Shown piece after piece: positions 1 to 6,286 of a stretch of DNA of 17,705 nucleotides. Every line of letters begins with the position of its first letter. The first letter of the stretch is position 1. This stretch comes from Thermoplasmata archaeon. GTDB taxonomy: Archaea > Thermoplasmatota > Thermoplasmata > Lutacidiplasmatales > UBA184. A model generated the notes under the pieces. It worked only from the letters and a program-made list of their open reading frames with translations. It did not search any database and was not told the origin of the DNA. The DNA is taken from contig JASHSX010000170.1 of the NCBI GenBank assembly GCA_030040865.1, forward strand, positions 1 through 17,705, in the 5' to 3' direction. The translations under genes were made by a program, and so were the position numbers.

Positions 1-11
1 GCGCCCGCCGC

Positions 12-36
12 CGTAGGCCGCGGGCGCCGGCCTACG
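12..36. repeat. Inverted repeat at the glyA 3' end
   Basis: A 9-bp perfect inverted repeat (arms 12-20 and 28-36, 7-nt loop) spans the glyA stop codon. It could fold as a hairpin in the glyA mRNA, or mark a junction with a gene ending just outside the window, since a plus-strand TAG lies at 14-16. No T-run follows, so it is not a typical terminator. Such GC-rich arms can also arise by chance. Confidence 0.3.
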
Positions 37-1324
37 CCGGCGGCCGGCCGACGAGGTCGTAGTAGCGGTAGGCGGCCTCGCCGGCGGCAAAGCAGTACTT
101 CAGCGTCGTGAAGCCGCGCTTCAGCTCCGCGGCGTCGCGCACGACCTCCTCGGTCGGGCGGCCCCGATGGAGGAGCGCGTCGAACAGCTCGGCGACCCGC
201 TCCATCTCCTTCGGGCCCATGCCGACGCGCGTCACCTCGGGCGAGCCGAGCCGGATCCCGCCCGGGCGCTTCGGGCTCTTGTCGCCGGGGAGGAGGTTCT
301 TGTTCGCGACGATCCCGGCGTCGGCGAGCTTCCGCGCCACCGCCTCGCCGCCGCCCTCGCGCTCGACGCGGACGGCGATCGTGTGCGACCGGGTGAACCC
401 GAGGTCGGCGCCGAGGACGTCGAACCCCCGGTCGTGGAGCGCCTGGGCGAGGGCGTGCGCGTTCTCGACGGTGCGCCGGGCGTACTCGCGGCCGAACTCC
501 AGGTGCTCGGCGAGGCTGACCGCGAGCGCCGCCATCGCGTTCAGGTGGTGGTTGCTCGTCACGCCCGGGAACGCCCCGCCCTGGAGCTTCTTCACGACCT
601 CGGGGTCGTCCGTCTGCCCGAGGAGGATCCCGTGCTGGGGGCCCGGGAGCGTCTTGTGGGTCGACGCGCTCATCACGACGCACCCCTCGTGGAGCGGGTC
701 CTGGAACTCGCCGCCCGCGATGAGGCCCGCGACGTGCGCCCCGTCGTACCAGCCGCGGGCGCCGATCTCCTCGAGCGTCGGGCGGAGCTCGTCGATCGGC
801 ATCGGGAACAGGAACAGCGAGAGCCCGAACAGGCAGAGCTTCGGGCGGACCGCGCGCAGGATCTCGCGGGTGCGCGCGACGTCGATCGTCATCCGCTCCT
901 CGTCCCACGCGTAGTAGACGGGTTTCACCCCGCGCAGGCCGAACGCCCCGAACGACGCGCTCGAGATGTGGGCGCCGTCCGCGAGGCGGCTCGTGCCGAC
1001 GAGGTCGCCGGTCTCGGTGAGCGCCTTCAGGACCGCGAGGTTCGCGACCGTCCCCGAGGTCGGGCGGACGTCCGCGAACGAGCAGCGGAACAGGCGTCGG
1101 GCGAGCTCGAGGCAGAGCGTCTCGACCTGGTCGACCTGCTCGTTCCCCTCGTAGTACCGCTCGCCCGGGAGCCCCTCCGCGTAGCGCGAGTGGAAGTCGC
1201 TGATCAGGAGCTCCTTCGCGTACGGGGAGAGGAGGTTCTCGCTCGCGATGAGCGGGATCGACCGCTCGAAGCGCTCGGAGTGGCGCTGCACCAGGGACCG
1301 GACGCGCGCGACGGTCGCGGCCAT
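32..1324 (-). CDS. glyA: Serine hydroxymethyltransferase
   Basis: PLP-dependent cytosolic enzyme interconverting serine and glycine while moving a one-carbon unit to or from a tetrahydropterin. From ATG 1324 the product is 430 aa, normal for the family. Visible motifs are the N-terminal IPLIASEN segment (about residues 23-30), YAEGLPGERYYEGNE (48-62), PTSGTVANLAV (88-98), the cofactor-binding DGAHVAGLIAGG (194-205) and the Schiff-base lysine in STHKTLPGP (K224). The frame stays open upstream to a GTG at 1441, but that extension would be low-complexity Gly/Ser/Pro sequence encoded by an ORB-like DNA box and the promoter flank, so the ATG is preferred. It diverges from the thioesterase gene. 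The actual pterin (folate or methanopterin type) cannot be read from sequence. Family assignment is secure. Confidence 0.95.
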   Translation of the reverse strand: MAATVARVRSLVQRHSERFERSIPLIASENLLSPYAKELLISDFHSRYAEGLPGERYYEGNEQVDQVETLCLELARRLFRCSFADVRPTSGTVANLAVLKALTETGDLVGTSRLADGAHISSASFGAFGLRGVKPVYYAWDEERMTIDVARTREILRAVRPKLCLFGLSLFLFPMPIDELRPTLEEIGARGWYDGAHVAGLIAGGEFQDPLHEGCVVMSASTHKTLPGPQHGILLGQTDDPEVVKKLQGGAFPGVTSNHHLNAMAALAVSLAEHLEFGREYARRTVENAHALAQALHDRGFDVLGADLGFTRSHTIAVRVEREGGGEAVARKLADAGIVANKNLLPGDKSPKRPGGIRLGSPEVTRVGMGPKEMERVAELFDALLHRGRPTEEVVRDAAELKRGFTTLKYCFAAGEAAYRYYDLVGRPPA

Positions 1325-1350
1325 CTCGCCCGGGGCGGGCGCGAGGGGCG

Positions 1351-1380
1351 TCCCCCCCACCCCCCCGTTTCCACTGGAAC
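1351..1380 (-). other. ORB-like origin recognition box 1
   Basis: Read on the minus strand this is the near-palindrome GTTCCAGTGGAAAC followed by a G-rich string (seven G, T, seven G). That is the architecture of archaeal Orc1/Cdc6 origin recognition boxes: a dyad plus a G-string. It matches box 2 (1951-1983) at 24 of 27 aligned positions and points the opposite way. It lies in the glyA/thioesterase intergenic region if glyA starts at 1324. The resemblance is seen in sequence; binding is inferred. Confidence 0.7.
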
Positions 1381-1450
1381 TCACCGGTGCGTCCCCGTCC
1401 CCGGCGGCCGCCCCGAGGGCGCCGCGTCGGCCGGGGGCCACCCCATCCTG

Positions 1451-1462
1451 TCCATATATGGA
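1451..1462. promoter_or_regulatory. Palindromic TATA element, putative bidirectional promoter
   Basis: The perfect 12-bp palindrome TCCATATATGGA is the only AT-rich island between the divergent glyA and thioesterase genes. On the plus strand it predicts transcription starting near 1482, about 20 nt before the thioesterase GTG at 1501. On the minus strand it predicts a start near 1431, giving glyA a leader of about 100 nt that carries ORB-like box 1. A symmetric TATA box could serve both directions. The roles are inferred from position. Confidence 0.5.
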
Positions 1463-1500
1463 CCGTGACCGTCGGGCGCCCCGAGGACGTACCGGGCCCC

Positions 1501-1947
1501 GTGACCGATTCCCCCTCCCGACCGTGGCCGGTCTCCCGCCGCTTCTACGTACCGTACCACGACATCGACGTGCTCAATCACCTGAACCACGCCGCGTACT
1601 TCGTGCTCATGGAGACGCTCCGCTGCGACTACTACCTCCCGCTCCTCGGCACGACCGACCCCGCCCGGATCGACATGATCGTCGCCGAGGCGACGTGCCG
1701 GTACCTCGCGCCCGTCGAGTACGGCACCGAGCTCCTGGGCGAGATCGCCCCCGCCCGTCCGCTCGGCCGCACGAGCTTCACGCTGCTGTACCGGTTCCGC
1801 CGGACCGACTCGCCCGTCGTGACCGCCCGCGGCCGCACCGTGATCGTCTCGTTCGACTATGCGAAGGGCGTGAAGCGCGAGATCCCGCCCGAGCGTCGGG
1901 CGGCGCTCGAGCGGGACGGGGTCGACCCGGCGAGCGAGGGCTGGTAG
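1501..1947 (+). CDS. 4HBT-family acyl-CoA thioesterase
   Basis: Hotdog-fold protein of the 4-hydroxybenzoyl-CoA thioesterase / YbgC type, which hydrolyses acyl-CoA thioesters; its substrate is unknown. From GTG 1501 the product is 148 aa, typical for a single hotdog domain. The signature is near the N-terminus (residues 19-38): YHDIDVLNHLNHAAYF then LMETL, with the catalytic-type Asp (D23), H27, N29 and E38. The rest has the usual beta-strand pattern, with YLAPVEYGTEL and SFTLLYRFRR segments. In-frame GTGs upstream (for example 1465) would lie before the transcription start predicted from the TATA element at 1451-1462. The gene sits alone between two ORB-like boxes. Family call is firm; substrate cannot be inferred. 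Confidence 0.85.
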   Translation: MTDSPSRPWPVSRRFYVPYHDIDVLNHLNHAAYFVLMETLRCDYYLPLLGTTDPARIDMIVAEATCRYLAPVEYGTELLGEIAPARPLGRTSFTLLYRFRRTDSPVVTARGRTVIVSFDYAKGVKREIPPERRAALERDGVDPASEGW

Positions 1948-1950
1948 CCG

Positions 1951-1983
1951 TCTCCACTGGAAACGGAGGGGTGGGGGAGGGGT
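1951..1983 (+). other. ORB-like origin recognition box 2
   Basis: Just after the thioesterase stop codon, the dyad TCCACTGGAAAC is followed by GGAGGGGTGGGGGAGGGG. This matches the dyad plus G-string pattern of euryarchaeal Orc1/Cdc6 boxes. It is nearly the same as box 1 (1351-1380) but on the opposite strand, so the G-strings point outward and the dyads face each other about 580 bp apart. It occupies the short convergent intergenic space ending at 1987. Confidence 0.7.
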
Positions 1984-1987
1984 CCCG

Positions 1988-2281
1988 CTAGAAGGCGGGG
2001 TGCGTTCCCTGCCCGTTCGAGAGCGGGGGCGCCCAGGGGATCGGCTCGACGAACGCCGGCTCCTCGGTCACGGTCTCCACGCGGTAGAGAACGCCCGTGC
2101 CCGCGAGCGCGGTGTGGACCCTCCCCAGGATCTCGTGGAACTCGTCGATCGTGCTCCACTCGAAGATCAGGTCGTGCGCGCCCCGGATGAACGAGAGCCC
2201 CGACGCCTTCTGGATCCGCTCCCCGATCTCGGTCGGCGAGACCGCCTCGGGCGAGAAGTAGAGATCGATGTAGGTGCGCAT
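1988..2281 (-). CDS. Small protein of unknown function (97 aa)
   Basis: I do not recognise the family. The product is a compact 97-aa soluble protein with no transmembrane segment or Cys cluster. It begins MRTYIDLYFSPEAVSP, continues with an amphipathic helix (IGERIQKASG) and a hydrophobic strand (AHDLIFEWS), and ends in a Pro-rich tail (PIPWAPPL). Alternating strand and helix segments would fit a small alpha/beta fold, but that is a guess. Support for coding comes from an ATG start, a good TATA-like element (CTTATATTC on plus, 2317-2325) placed for a leader of about 14 nt, and a protein-like composition unlike the Arg/Pro-rich shadow frames. It lies between ORB-like box 2 and the SRP RNA gene, both within 85 nt. 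Confidence 0.75.
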   Translation of the reverse strand: MRTYIDLYFSPEAVSPTEIGERIQKASGLSFIRGAHDLIFEWSTIDEFHEILGRVHTALAGTGVLYRVETVTEEPAFVEPIPWAPPLSNGQGTHPAF

Positions 2282-2316
2282 CGGAGGAAGCAGGAGTTAG
2301 ACGCGAGGGACCCCTA

Positions 2317-2325
2317 CTTATATTC
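2317..2325 (-). promoter_or_regulatory. TATA box of the 97-aa gene
   Basis: Minus-strand GAATATAAG is an isolated AT-rich block about 40 nt before the ATG at 2281. It predicts a start near 2295 and a short leader without a Shine-Dalgarno match. Confidence 0.55.
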
Positions 2326-2363
2326 GCCGCCAGCGGCCGTCGGGGGATCCCGACGCCGCGGAT

Positions 2364-2674
2364 GCTAGGCCGACAGGATTGCCGCCCGAACGAACCCCGC
2401 GGTGACCCCGCGCGCCCCTCGGCCCCGTCGCCCCGCCAGCGTCGACGGGTCACGGTAAGGCTGCTCCCGTCAGGACCTGACCCGGTGCCCGTGATGGATA
2501 ACCGCTAGGGCGCTCCTCCGAGCGCCCGTCGCAGTGCCCGCGGCCCGGCGGAACAGAGCGTCTACGAGGCTACACGAGACGCGGTGCTCGTCCGAACGTC
2601 GCTCCTGCCTGTCACCCCCGCTAAGGACGGTTTCGGTGTGTAAGGGGACGCCCAACCCCCCGGTCCAGCCTAGC
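2364..2674 (-). ncRNA. ffs: Archaeal signal recognition particle RNA (7S RNA)
   Basis: This is the RNA scaffold of the signal recognition particle, which binds SRP54 and SRP19 and targets membrane and secreted proteins. Three signatures are visible on the minus strand. (1) Helix 8: TCAGGTCC then GGGAGCAGCC (about 2463-2480), the conserved SRP54-binding loop. (2) Helix 6: a perfect 8-bp stem GGGCGCTC / GAGCGCCC capped by GGAG (2508-2527), a GNAR tetraloop as bound by SRP19. (3) The ends close as helix 1: GCTAGGC at the 5' end (2668-2674) pairs with GCCTAGC at the 3' end (2364-2370). The roughly 311-nt length is normal for archaea. A TATA-like element lies about 25 nt upstream. The ends are estimated from the closing helix. 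Short ORFs across this interval are not genes. Confidence 0.95.
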
Positions 2675-2695
2675 GGTCGGACGACGCCGCGGCGG

Positions 2696-2706
2696 CTACT
2701 TTAGCC
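2696..2706 (-). promoter_or_regulatory. TATA box of the SRP RNA gene
   Basis: Minus-strand GGCTAAAGTAG is centred about 25 nt upstream of the inferred 7S RNA 5' end (about 2674), the canonical archaeal TATA distance. Confidence 0.6.
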
Positions 2707-2747
2707 TTGGTGCCGCGACCCGCGGGACCGGCGACGTCGGTCCGCGC

Positions 2748-5018
2748 TCAACGGATGTGCTCGAGGCTGAACGAACCCAGGTTCAGCGAGCGCTTCGAGA
2801 ACGTGTAGCCGATCCACGCCCGCGCCTGCGCCTCGCCGAGCCCCTTCACCGAGAGGAACGTCTTCAACTGCTCGATCTTCAGGTTCACCGACCCGTCGAC
2901 CATGTGCTCGAGGGTCTCCAAGTCCGCCTCCGCGTGCATCCCGGAGTCGAGGACGTAGTAGGAGACCGCCCGGTCGAGCTTCCGTCGCCCGATGAACGGC
3001 TGGAGGAACTTGAACGTCGCCGCCGTGTCGAGGTAGGCGGTGATCGTGGAGACCGACTCGAAGACGAGCCGGTACGCCTTGAACTGCTCCAGGAGCTCCT
3101 CCGCGAAGCCGTTCACGGACTGCGCGAGCTGGTCGAGGATCCCCTTGTCCGTCGAGGAGAGGAGGCGGACCCCCGGCGCGGACGCGCTCGAGCCGACGGC
3201 CCGGGAGTACAGGTCGACGTACCGGATCATCCCCTTCTTCTCGGCCTCGGCGAAGCCGGGGTAGAGGCCGGCCAGGTCCTCGCGGACCTGGAGGTACGTC
3301 TTGTCCGTCACGACCCAGATCGACGGGACGCCCATCCGCAGCCCCTCGGCGGAGAACAGCCGCGCCAGCACGTCCTTCCCCGTGTGGGCGGGCCCGTTCA
3401 CCAGGACCTGGAGCCCCGGCGAGTAGCCGCCGAACAGGAGGTCGTCCAGGCGCCGGACACCGCTCTTCACCTTCGTCTCCCGGGACGCCTCGGCGATGTC
3501 GGCCTGGATACGGCCCGCCTCGGCCTCGGCGGCCTGGGCGCCCATCCGTTCGAGCTCCTGCATCCGCTCGTGCAGCAACGTCTCGCGACCTTTGAGCTCC
3601 GACTCCTTCATCGAGAGCTGGTGGCGGAGGTCGTCGAGCCGGCGCGATTCGTCGGAGGCGACCTGGCTCCCCGAGGCGGCGACGTTCCTACGGACCTCCT
3701 CGAGCCGCCGGGCCTCCAGGTCGAGCGCCTTCTTGCGGGTCTCCAGCTGCTGGTCGTAGACCGCGAGCTCCCGCTCCTTGAACTCGAGCGGCGTGCGCCG
3801 GCGCTCGATCTCCTCGGTGTTGATGCGGATCTCCTCGAACCGGGTGCGGAGCTCGTTCTCGCGCGTCACGAGGTCCTTCTCGCGCTGCGCGACCTCTTCG
3901 AGGCGTTGCGACACCTCGGTCGCGATCGGCCCGCGCTCGTTCGAGAGGAACGCCTCCCGCTCGCGGGCGCGGTCGGTCTCGCTCCGAAGGTTCCGCACGT
4001 CGCCCTCGAGCTGGACGATGCGACGGCGCAGCTCGGTCTCCCGCTCGATGTACTCCCCCTCCCGGCCGGAGAACTCCTCGCGCAGGCGGGCGTCGAGCTC
4101 CCGCGTCGCCTTCTCGACCGCGTCGGCGGTCAGCTGGGGCGACGCCCCGGCGCCGGCAGGCCCGGCGGGCGCGCCCGCGGCGGCGCCCTCGGGCGGCGCC
4201 CGCCCGGCGACGCTCTCGAGCGCGAGCAGGCGGAGCTTCAACTCGGCGATCTCGTCGTCCTTCTCGCGGAGCGCGATCTCGCGCTCCTTCGCCTCGCGCG
4301 AGCGGACGTACTTGATGACCGCGATCGAGCCGCGTTTCACGTGCTCGACCTCGTCGTCGAGCTGCTTACGCTTCGCCCGCTCGTCGAACAGCTGCCGGTG
4401 GAGCTCCTGGACCTCCTGGATCATCGAGGACGGGTCGAACTGGTCGGACTTCACCCGGTCGAGGAGGCCCGTGAGCCATCGGACGACCGTCTCCTCCCGT
4501 TCGACGATCGGGGCGATCGCGGCGTCGGTCGGCCGCGGGCGTGGTCCGGCCTCCTCGCCCGACGGGGCGCCCGGAACGGGGACGACCGGGGTCACCGCGG
4601 GGTGGATCGGTTCCGAGGAGCGGATCCACTCCTCCATCGCCCGGTCGTCGCCGTCGACCCACTTCCTCAGGACGTCCGACGAGTCCTTCGCGGGGGTCGC
4701 CACGCGGCGCCGGCGGCCCCGGTCGGTGCGGCGGACGCTGCCCGCCCACCGTTCGACGGCCGGCTCCGAGCCCATCGCGCCGCCGTTCGTCCCGCCTCCG
4801 GGCTCGGCGCGGATCCGTTCCGCGTCCCCGGCGGCGACGCCGAGACGCTCGAGGGCGTCCCGCGAGAGGCCGCGGACCGCCTGGACGCTCGTGAAACCGG
4901 CCTGGGAGAGGATCTCCCCGGCCTCGCTCGAGACCCCCAGCGACCGCGCGAGCTCCTCGCCGGCCGGCGACGCGGTCGCAGAGGTGCCTTGCGGCGCGCC
5001 GGTCGTCGAGCCGTCCAT
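2748..5018 (-). CDS. HhH / coiled-coil / KaiC-RecA-like ATPase-fold protein
   Basis: A 756-aa soluble protein. Residues 23-72 resemble a helix-hairpin-helix repeat domain (SLGVSSEAGEILSQAGF, then LSRDALERLGV). Residues 73-170 are a low-complexity linker. Residues 175-515 are mostly charged heptad-rich coiled coil, interrupted by an Ala/Gly/Pro stretch at about 270-297. Residues 517-756 are a KaiC/RadA-type RecA fold, opening with VKSGVRRLDDLLFGGYSPG. The P-loop is GPAHTGKD (542-549), with Asp where Ser/Thr is usual. The Walker B-like strand is RLVFESVS (650-657), with Glu where KaiC proteins usually have Asp. ATP binding may therefore be altered or lost. The architecture suggests a long dimer with ATPase-like heads, perhaps for scaffolding, DNA-related or signalling work; the actual role is unknown. 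ATG 5018 follows a TATA-like element at 5051-5057. Confidence 0.85.
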   Translation of the reverse strand: MDGSTTGAPQGTSATASPAGEELARSLGVSSEAGEILSQAGFTSVQAVRGLSRDALERLGVAAGDAERIRAEPGGGTNGGAMGSEPAVERWAGSVRRTDRGRRRRVATPAKDSSDVLRKWVDGDDRAMEEWIRSSEPIHPAVTPVVPVPGAPSGEEAGPRPRPTDAAIAPIVEREETVVRWLTGLLDRVKSDQFDPSSMIQEVQELHRQLFDERAKRKQLDDEVEHVKRGSIAVIKYVRSREAKEREIALREKDDEIAELKLRLLALESVAGRAPPEGAAAGAPAGPAGAGASPQLTADAVEKATRELDARLREEFSGREGEYIERETELRRRIVQLEGDVRNLRSETDRAREREAFLSNERGPIATEVSQRLEEVAQREKDLVTRENELRTRFEEIRINTEEIERRRTPLEFKERELAVYDQQLETRKKALDLEARRLEEVRRNVAASGSQVASDESRRLDDLRHQLSMKESELKGRETLLHERMQELERMGAQAAEAEAGRIQADIAEASRETKVKSGVRRLDDLLFGGYSPGLQVLVNGPAHTGKDVLARLFSAEGLRMGVPSIWVVTDKTYLQVREDLAGLYPGFAEAEKKGMIRYVDLYSRAVGSSASAPGVRLLSSTDKGILDQLAQSVNGFAEELLEQFKAYRLVFESVSTITAYLDTAATFKFLQPFIGRRKLDRAVSYYVLDSGMHAEADLETLEHMVDGSVNLKIEQLKTFLSVKGLGEAQARAWIGYTFSKRSLNLGSFSLEHIR

Positions 5019-5050
5019 GGAGAGGGACAGTAACTAGCGCGCGGGGGGGT

Positions 5051-5057
5051 CTTAAAG
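5051..5057 (-). promoter_or_regulatory. TATA box of the KaiC-like gene
   Basis: Minus-strand CTTTAAG inside a GC-rich spacer, about 37 nt before ATG 5018, predicts a leader of about 11 nt. It lies back to back with the tyrS TATA box at 5102-5110. Confidence 0.5.
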
Positions 5058-5101
5058 GGTCTCGCTCGGAAGGGCACGCGCGGGCGGGCGCTCGACGCCG
5101 C

Positions 5102-5110
5102 GATAAATAG
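5102..5110 (+). promoter_or_regulatory. TATA box of tyrS
   Basis: GATAAATAG is centred about 24 nt before the GTG start at 5130, which places the transcription start at or next to the start codon and implies a leaderless mRNA. This also supports the GTG start. Confidence 0.65.
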
Positions 5111-5129
5111 CCGGGCGCCTCCGGCCGGC

Positions 5130-6212
5130 GTGGACCGCGAGGAGCAGTTCGAACGCATCGTCCGCCACACCGCGGAGGTCCTCACGGAGGAGGAGCTCCG
5201 CGGGTTGCTCCAGACGAGCGCGCGGCCCCGGGCGTACATCGGCTTCGAGCCGTCCGGCGCGCTCACGATCGCCCACCTCGTCACGGCCCGCAAGATCCGC
5301 GACCTCGCGGACGCCGGTCTCGACGTGACCGTCTTCCTCGCCGACTGGCACGCGTGGATCAACGACAAGCTGGGCGCCGACCTGGGGCGGATCCGCGCGT
5401 CAGGCCGGTACATGCAGGCGGCGTTCGTCGCCCTCGGCGTCGACCCCGAGACGGTCCGCTTCCGCTGGGCGCACGAACTCGTGGGGCAGTCCGACTACTG
5501 GGCGCGCGTCGTTCGGATCGCGAAGGCGACGTCCGTGTCCCGGACCCGCCGCGCCATGAGCATCCTGGGACGCAGCGAGGAGGACGCTGACCTGGACACG
5601 GGGAAGCTGTTCTACCCTCCGATGCAGGCGGCGGACATCTTCGAGCTCCCGGTCGACCTCGCCTACGGCGGGATGGACCAGCGCCGGGCCCACGTGCTCG
5701 CGCGGGAGGTCGCGCACCACTTCGGCTGGACCGCGCCGGCGGCGATCCACACGCCGCTCCTCTCCGCGCTCCAGGGCGGCGGACGGATGGACCCGCAGGA
5801 GGGGACGTGGGGCGCCAAGATGTCGAAGTCGGACCCCAGGAGCGGGATCCCGATCCCGTCCACGACGGAGCAGGTCCGGGAGCGGATCGCCGCCGCCTTC
5901 TGCCCGGCGAAGGAGGTCGACGGCAACCCCGTCGTCGAGATCGTCCGGTACATCCTCTTCCCCTGGGAGTCCCGCCTCGACGTCGACCGATCGCCGGCCC
6001 ACGGGGGCCCCGTCGCCTTCGCGACCGAGGGCGAGTTCGTGGCGGCGTGGAAAGAGGGGCGTCTCCACCCGAAGGACTTGAAGGACGCCGTCGCGACGGC
6101 GGTCGACCGGCTCATCGACCCGGCGCGGCGGTACTTCGCCGAGCACCCGGACCTCTCGCCGGCGTCGTTCCTCGCCGACCCGCGCGCCGGCGCCGACGCC
6201 ACCGTTAAGTAG
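5130..6212 (+). CDS. tyrS: Tyrosyl-tRNA synthetase (archaeal type)
   Basis: Class I synthetase that activates tyrosine with ATP and charges tRNA-Tyr in the cytosol. At 360 aa it has the size of the short archaeal/eukaryotic form. The tyrosine pocket is recognisable by comparison with the Methanocaldococcus jannaschii enzyme: Y36 in AYIGFEPSG, then Y162, Q166 and D169 in FYPPMQAADI, followed by GGMDQRRAHVLARE. The second class I signature is intact as KMSKS (230-234). The first, usually HxGH, is reduced to TIAH (46-49), keeping only the last His. The GTG start is supported by the TATA element at 5102-5110 (leaderless). The gene leads into the rpl7ae ribosomal cluster, but that cluster has its own promoter overlapping this stop codon. 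TrpRS is the main alternative and is disfavoured by the pocket residues. Confidence 0.93.
   Translation: MDREEQFERIVRHTAEVLTEEELRGLLQTSARPRAYIGFEPSGALTIAHLVTARKIRDLADAGLDVTVFLADWHAWINDKLGADLGRIRASGRYMQAAFVALGVDPETVRFRWAHELVGQSDYWARVVRIAKATSVSRTRRAMSILGRSEEDADLDTGKLFYPPMQAADIFELPVDLAYGGMDQRRAHVLAREVAHHFGWTAPAAIHTPLLSALQGGGRMDPQEGTWGAKMSKSDPRSGIPIPSTTEQVRERIAAAFCPAKEVDGNPVVEIVRYILFPWESRLDVDRSPAHGGPVAFATEGEFVAAWKEGRLHPKDLKDAVATAVDRLIDPARRYFAEHPDLSPASFLADPRAGADATVK
6204..6212 (+). promoter_or_regulatory. TATA box of the rpl7ae cluster, overlapping the tyrS stop
   Basis: GTTAAGTAG includes the last codon and stop codon of tyrS. It predicts a transcription start near 6234 and so a 5' leader of about 50 nt before rpl7ae, longer than for most genes here. 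Confidence 0.45.
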
Positions 6213-6240
6213 CGGACGCCGTAGGGGCCCGCTACCCGTG

Positions 6241-6270
6241 AGCCGAGGACCTCCTTCGGGAGGCTCCGCT
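6241..6270 (+). promoter_or_regulatory. Hairpin in the rpl7ae 5' leader
   Basis: The leader can fold as AGC/GCT, a C-C mismatch, GAG/CTC, a 2-nt GA bulge, then CCTCC/GGAGG capped by the stable loop TTCG (6255-6258). A Shine-Dalgarno-like GAGGA (6276-6280) follows, 6 nt before ATG 6287. L7Ae is known in other archaea to bind K-turns, including one in its own mRNA, so this may be a feedback element. I could not fit a full K-turn consensus (3-nt bulge plus tandem G-A pairs). Confidence 0.45.
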
Positions 6271-6286
6271 GACGCGAGGAAGAACG

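Noticed and set aside
2470..2655. 61-aa minus-strand ORF in the gap before the KaiC-like gene
   Set aside because: It lies entirely within the SRP RNA gene, and the sequence constraint is explained by RNA structure.
2757..5033. 758-aa plus-strand ORF opposite the KaiC-like gene
   Set aside because: It mirrors the real gene frame for frame; the product is Arg/Leu/Glu-rich with no recognisable domain. Long antisense ORFs are expected in such GC-rich DNA.
6241..6270. A confident K-turn call in the rpl7ae leader
   Set aside because: A CTGA element is present at 6269-6272, but the opposite strand lacks a convincing 3-nt bulge followed by GA next to a paired stem.
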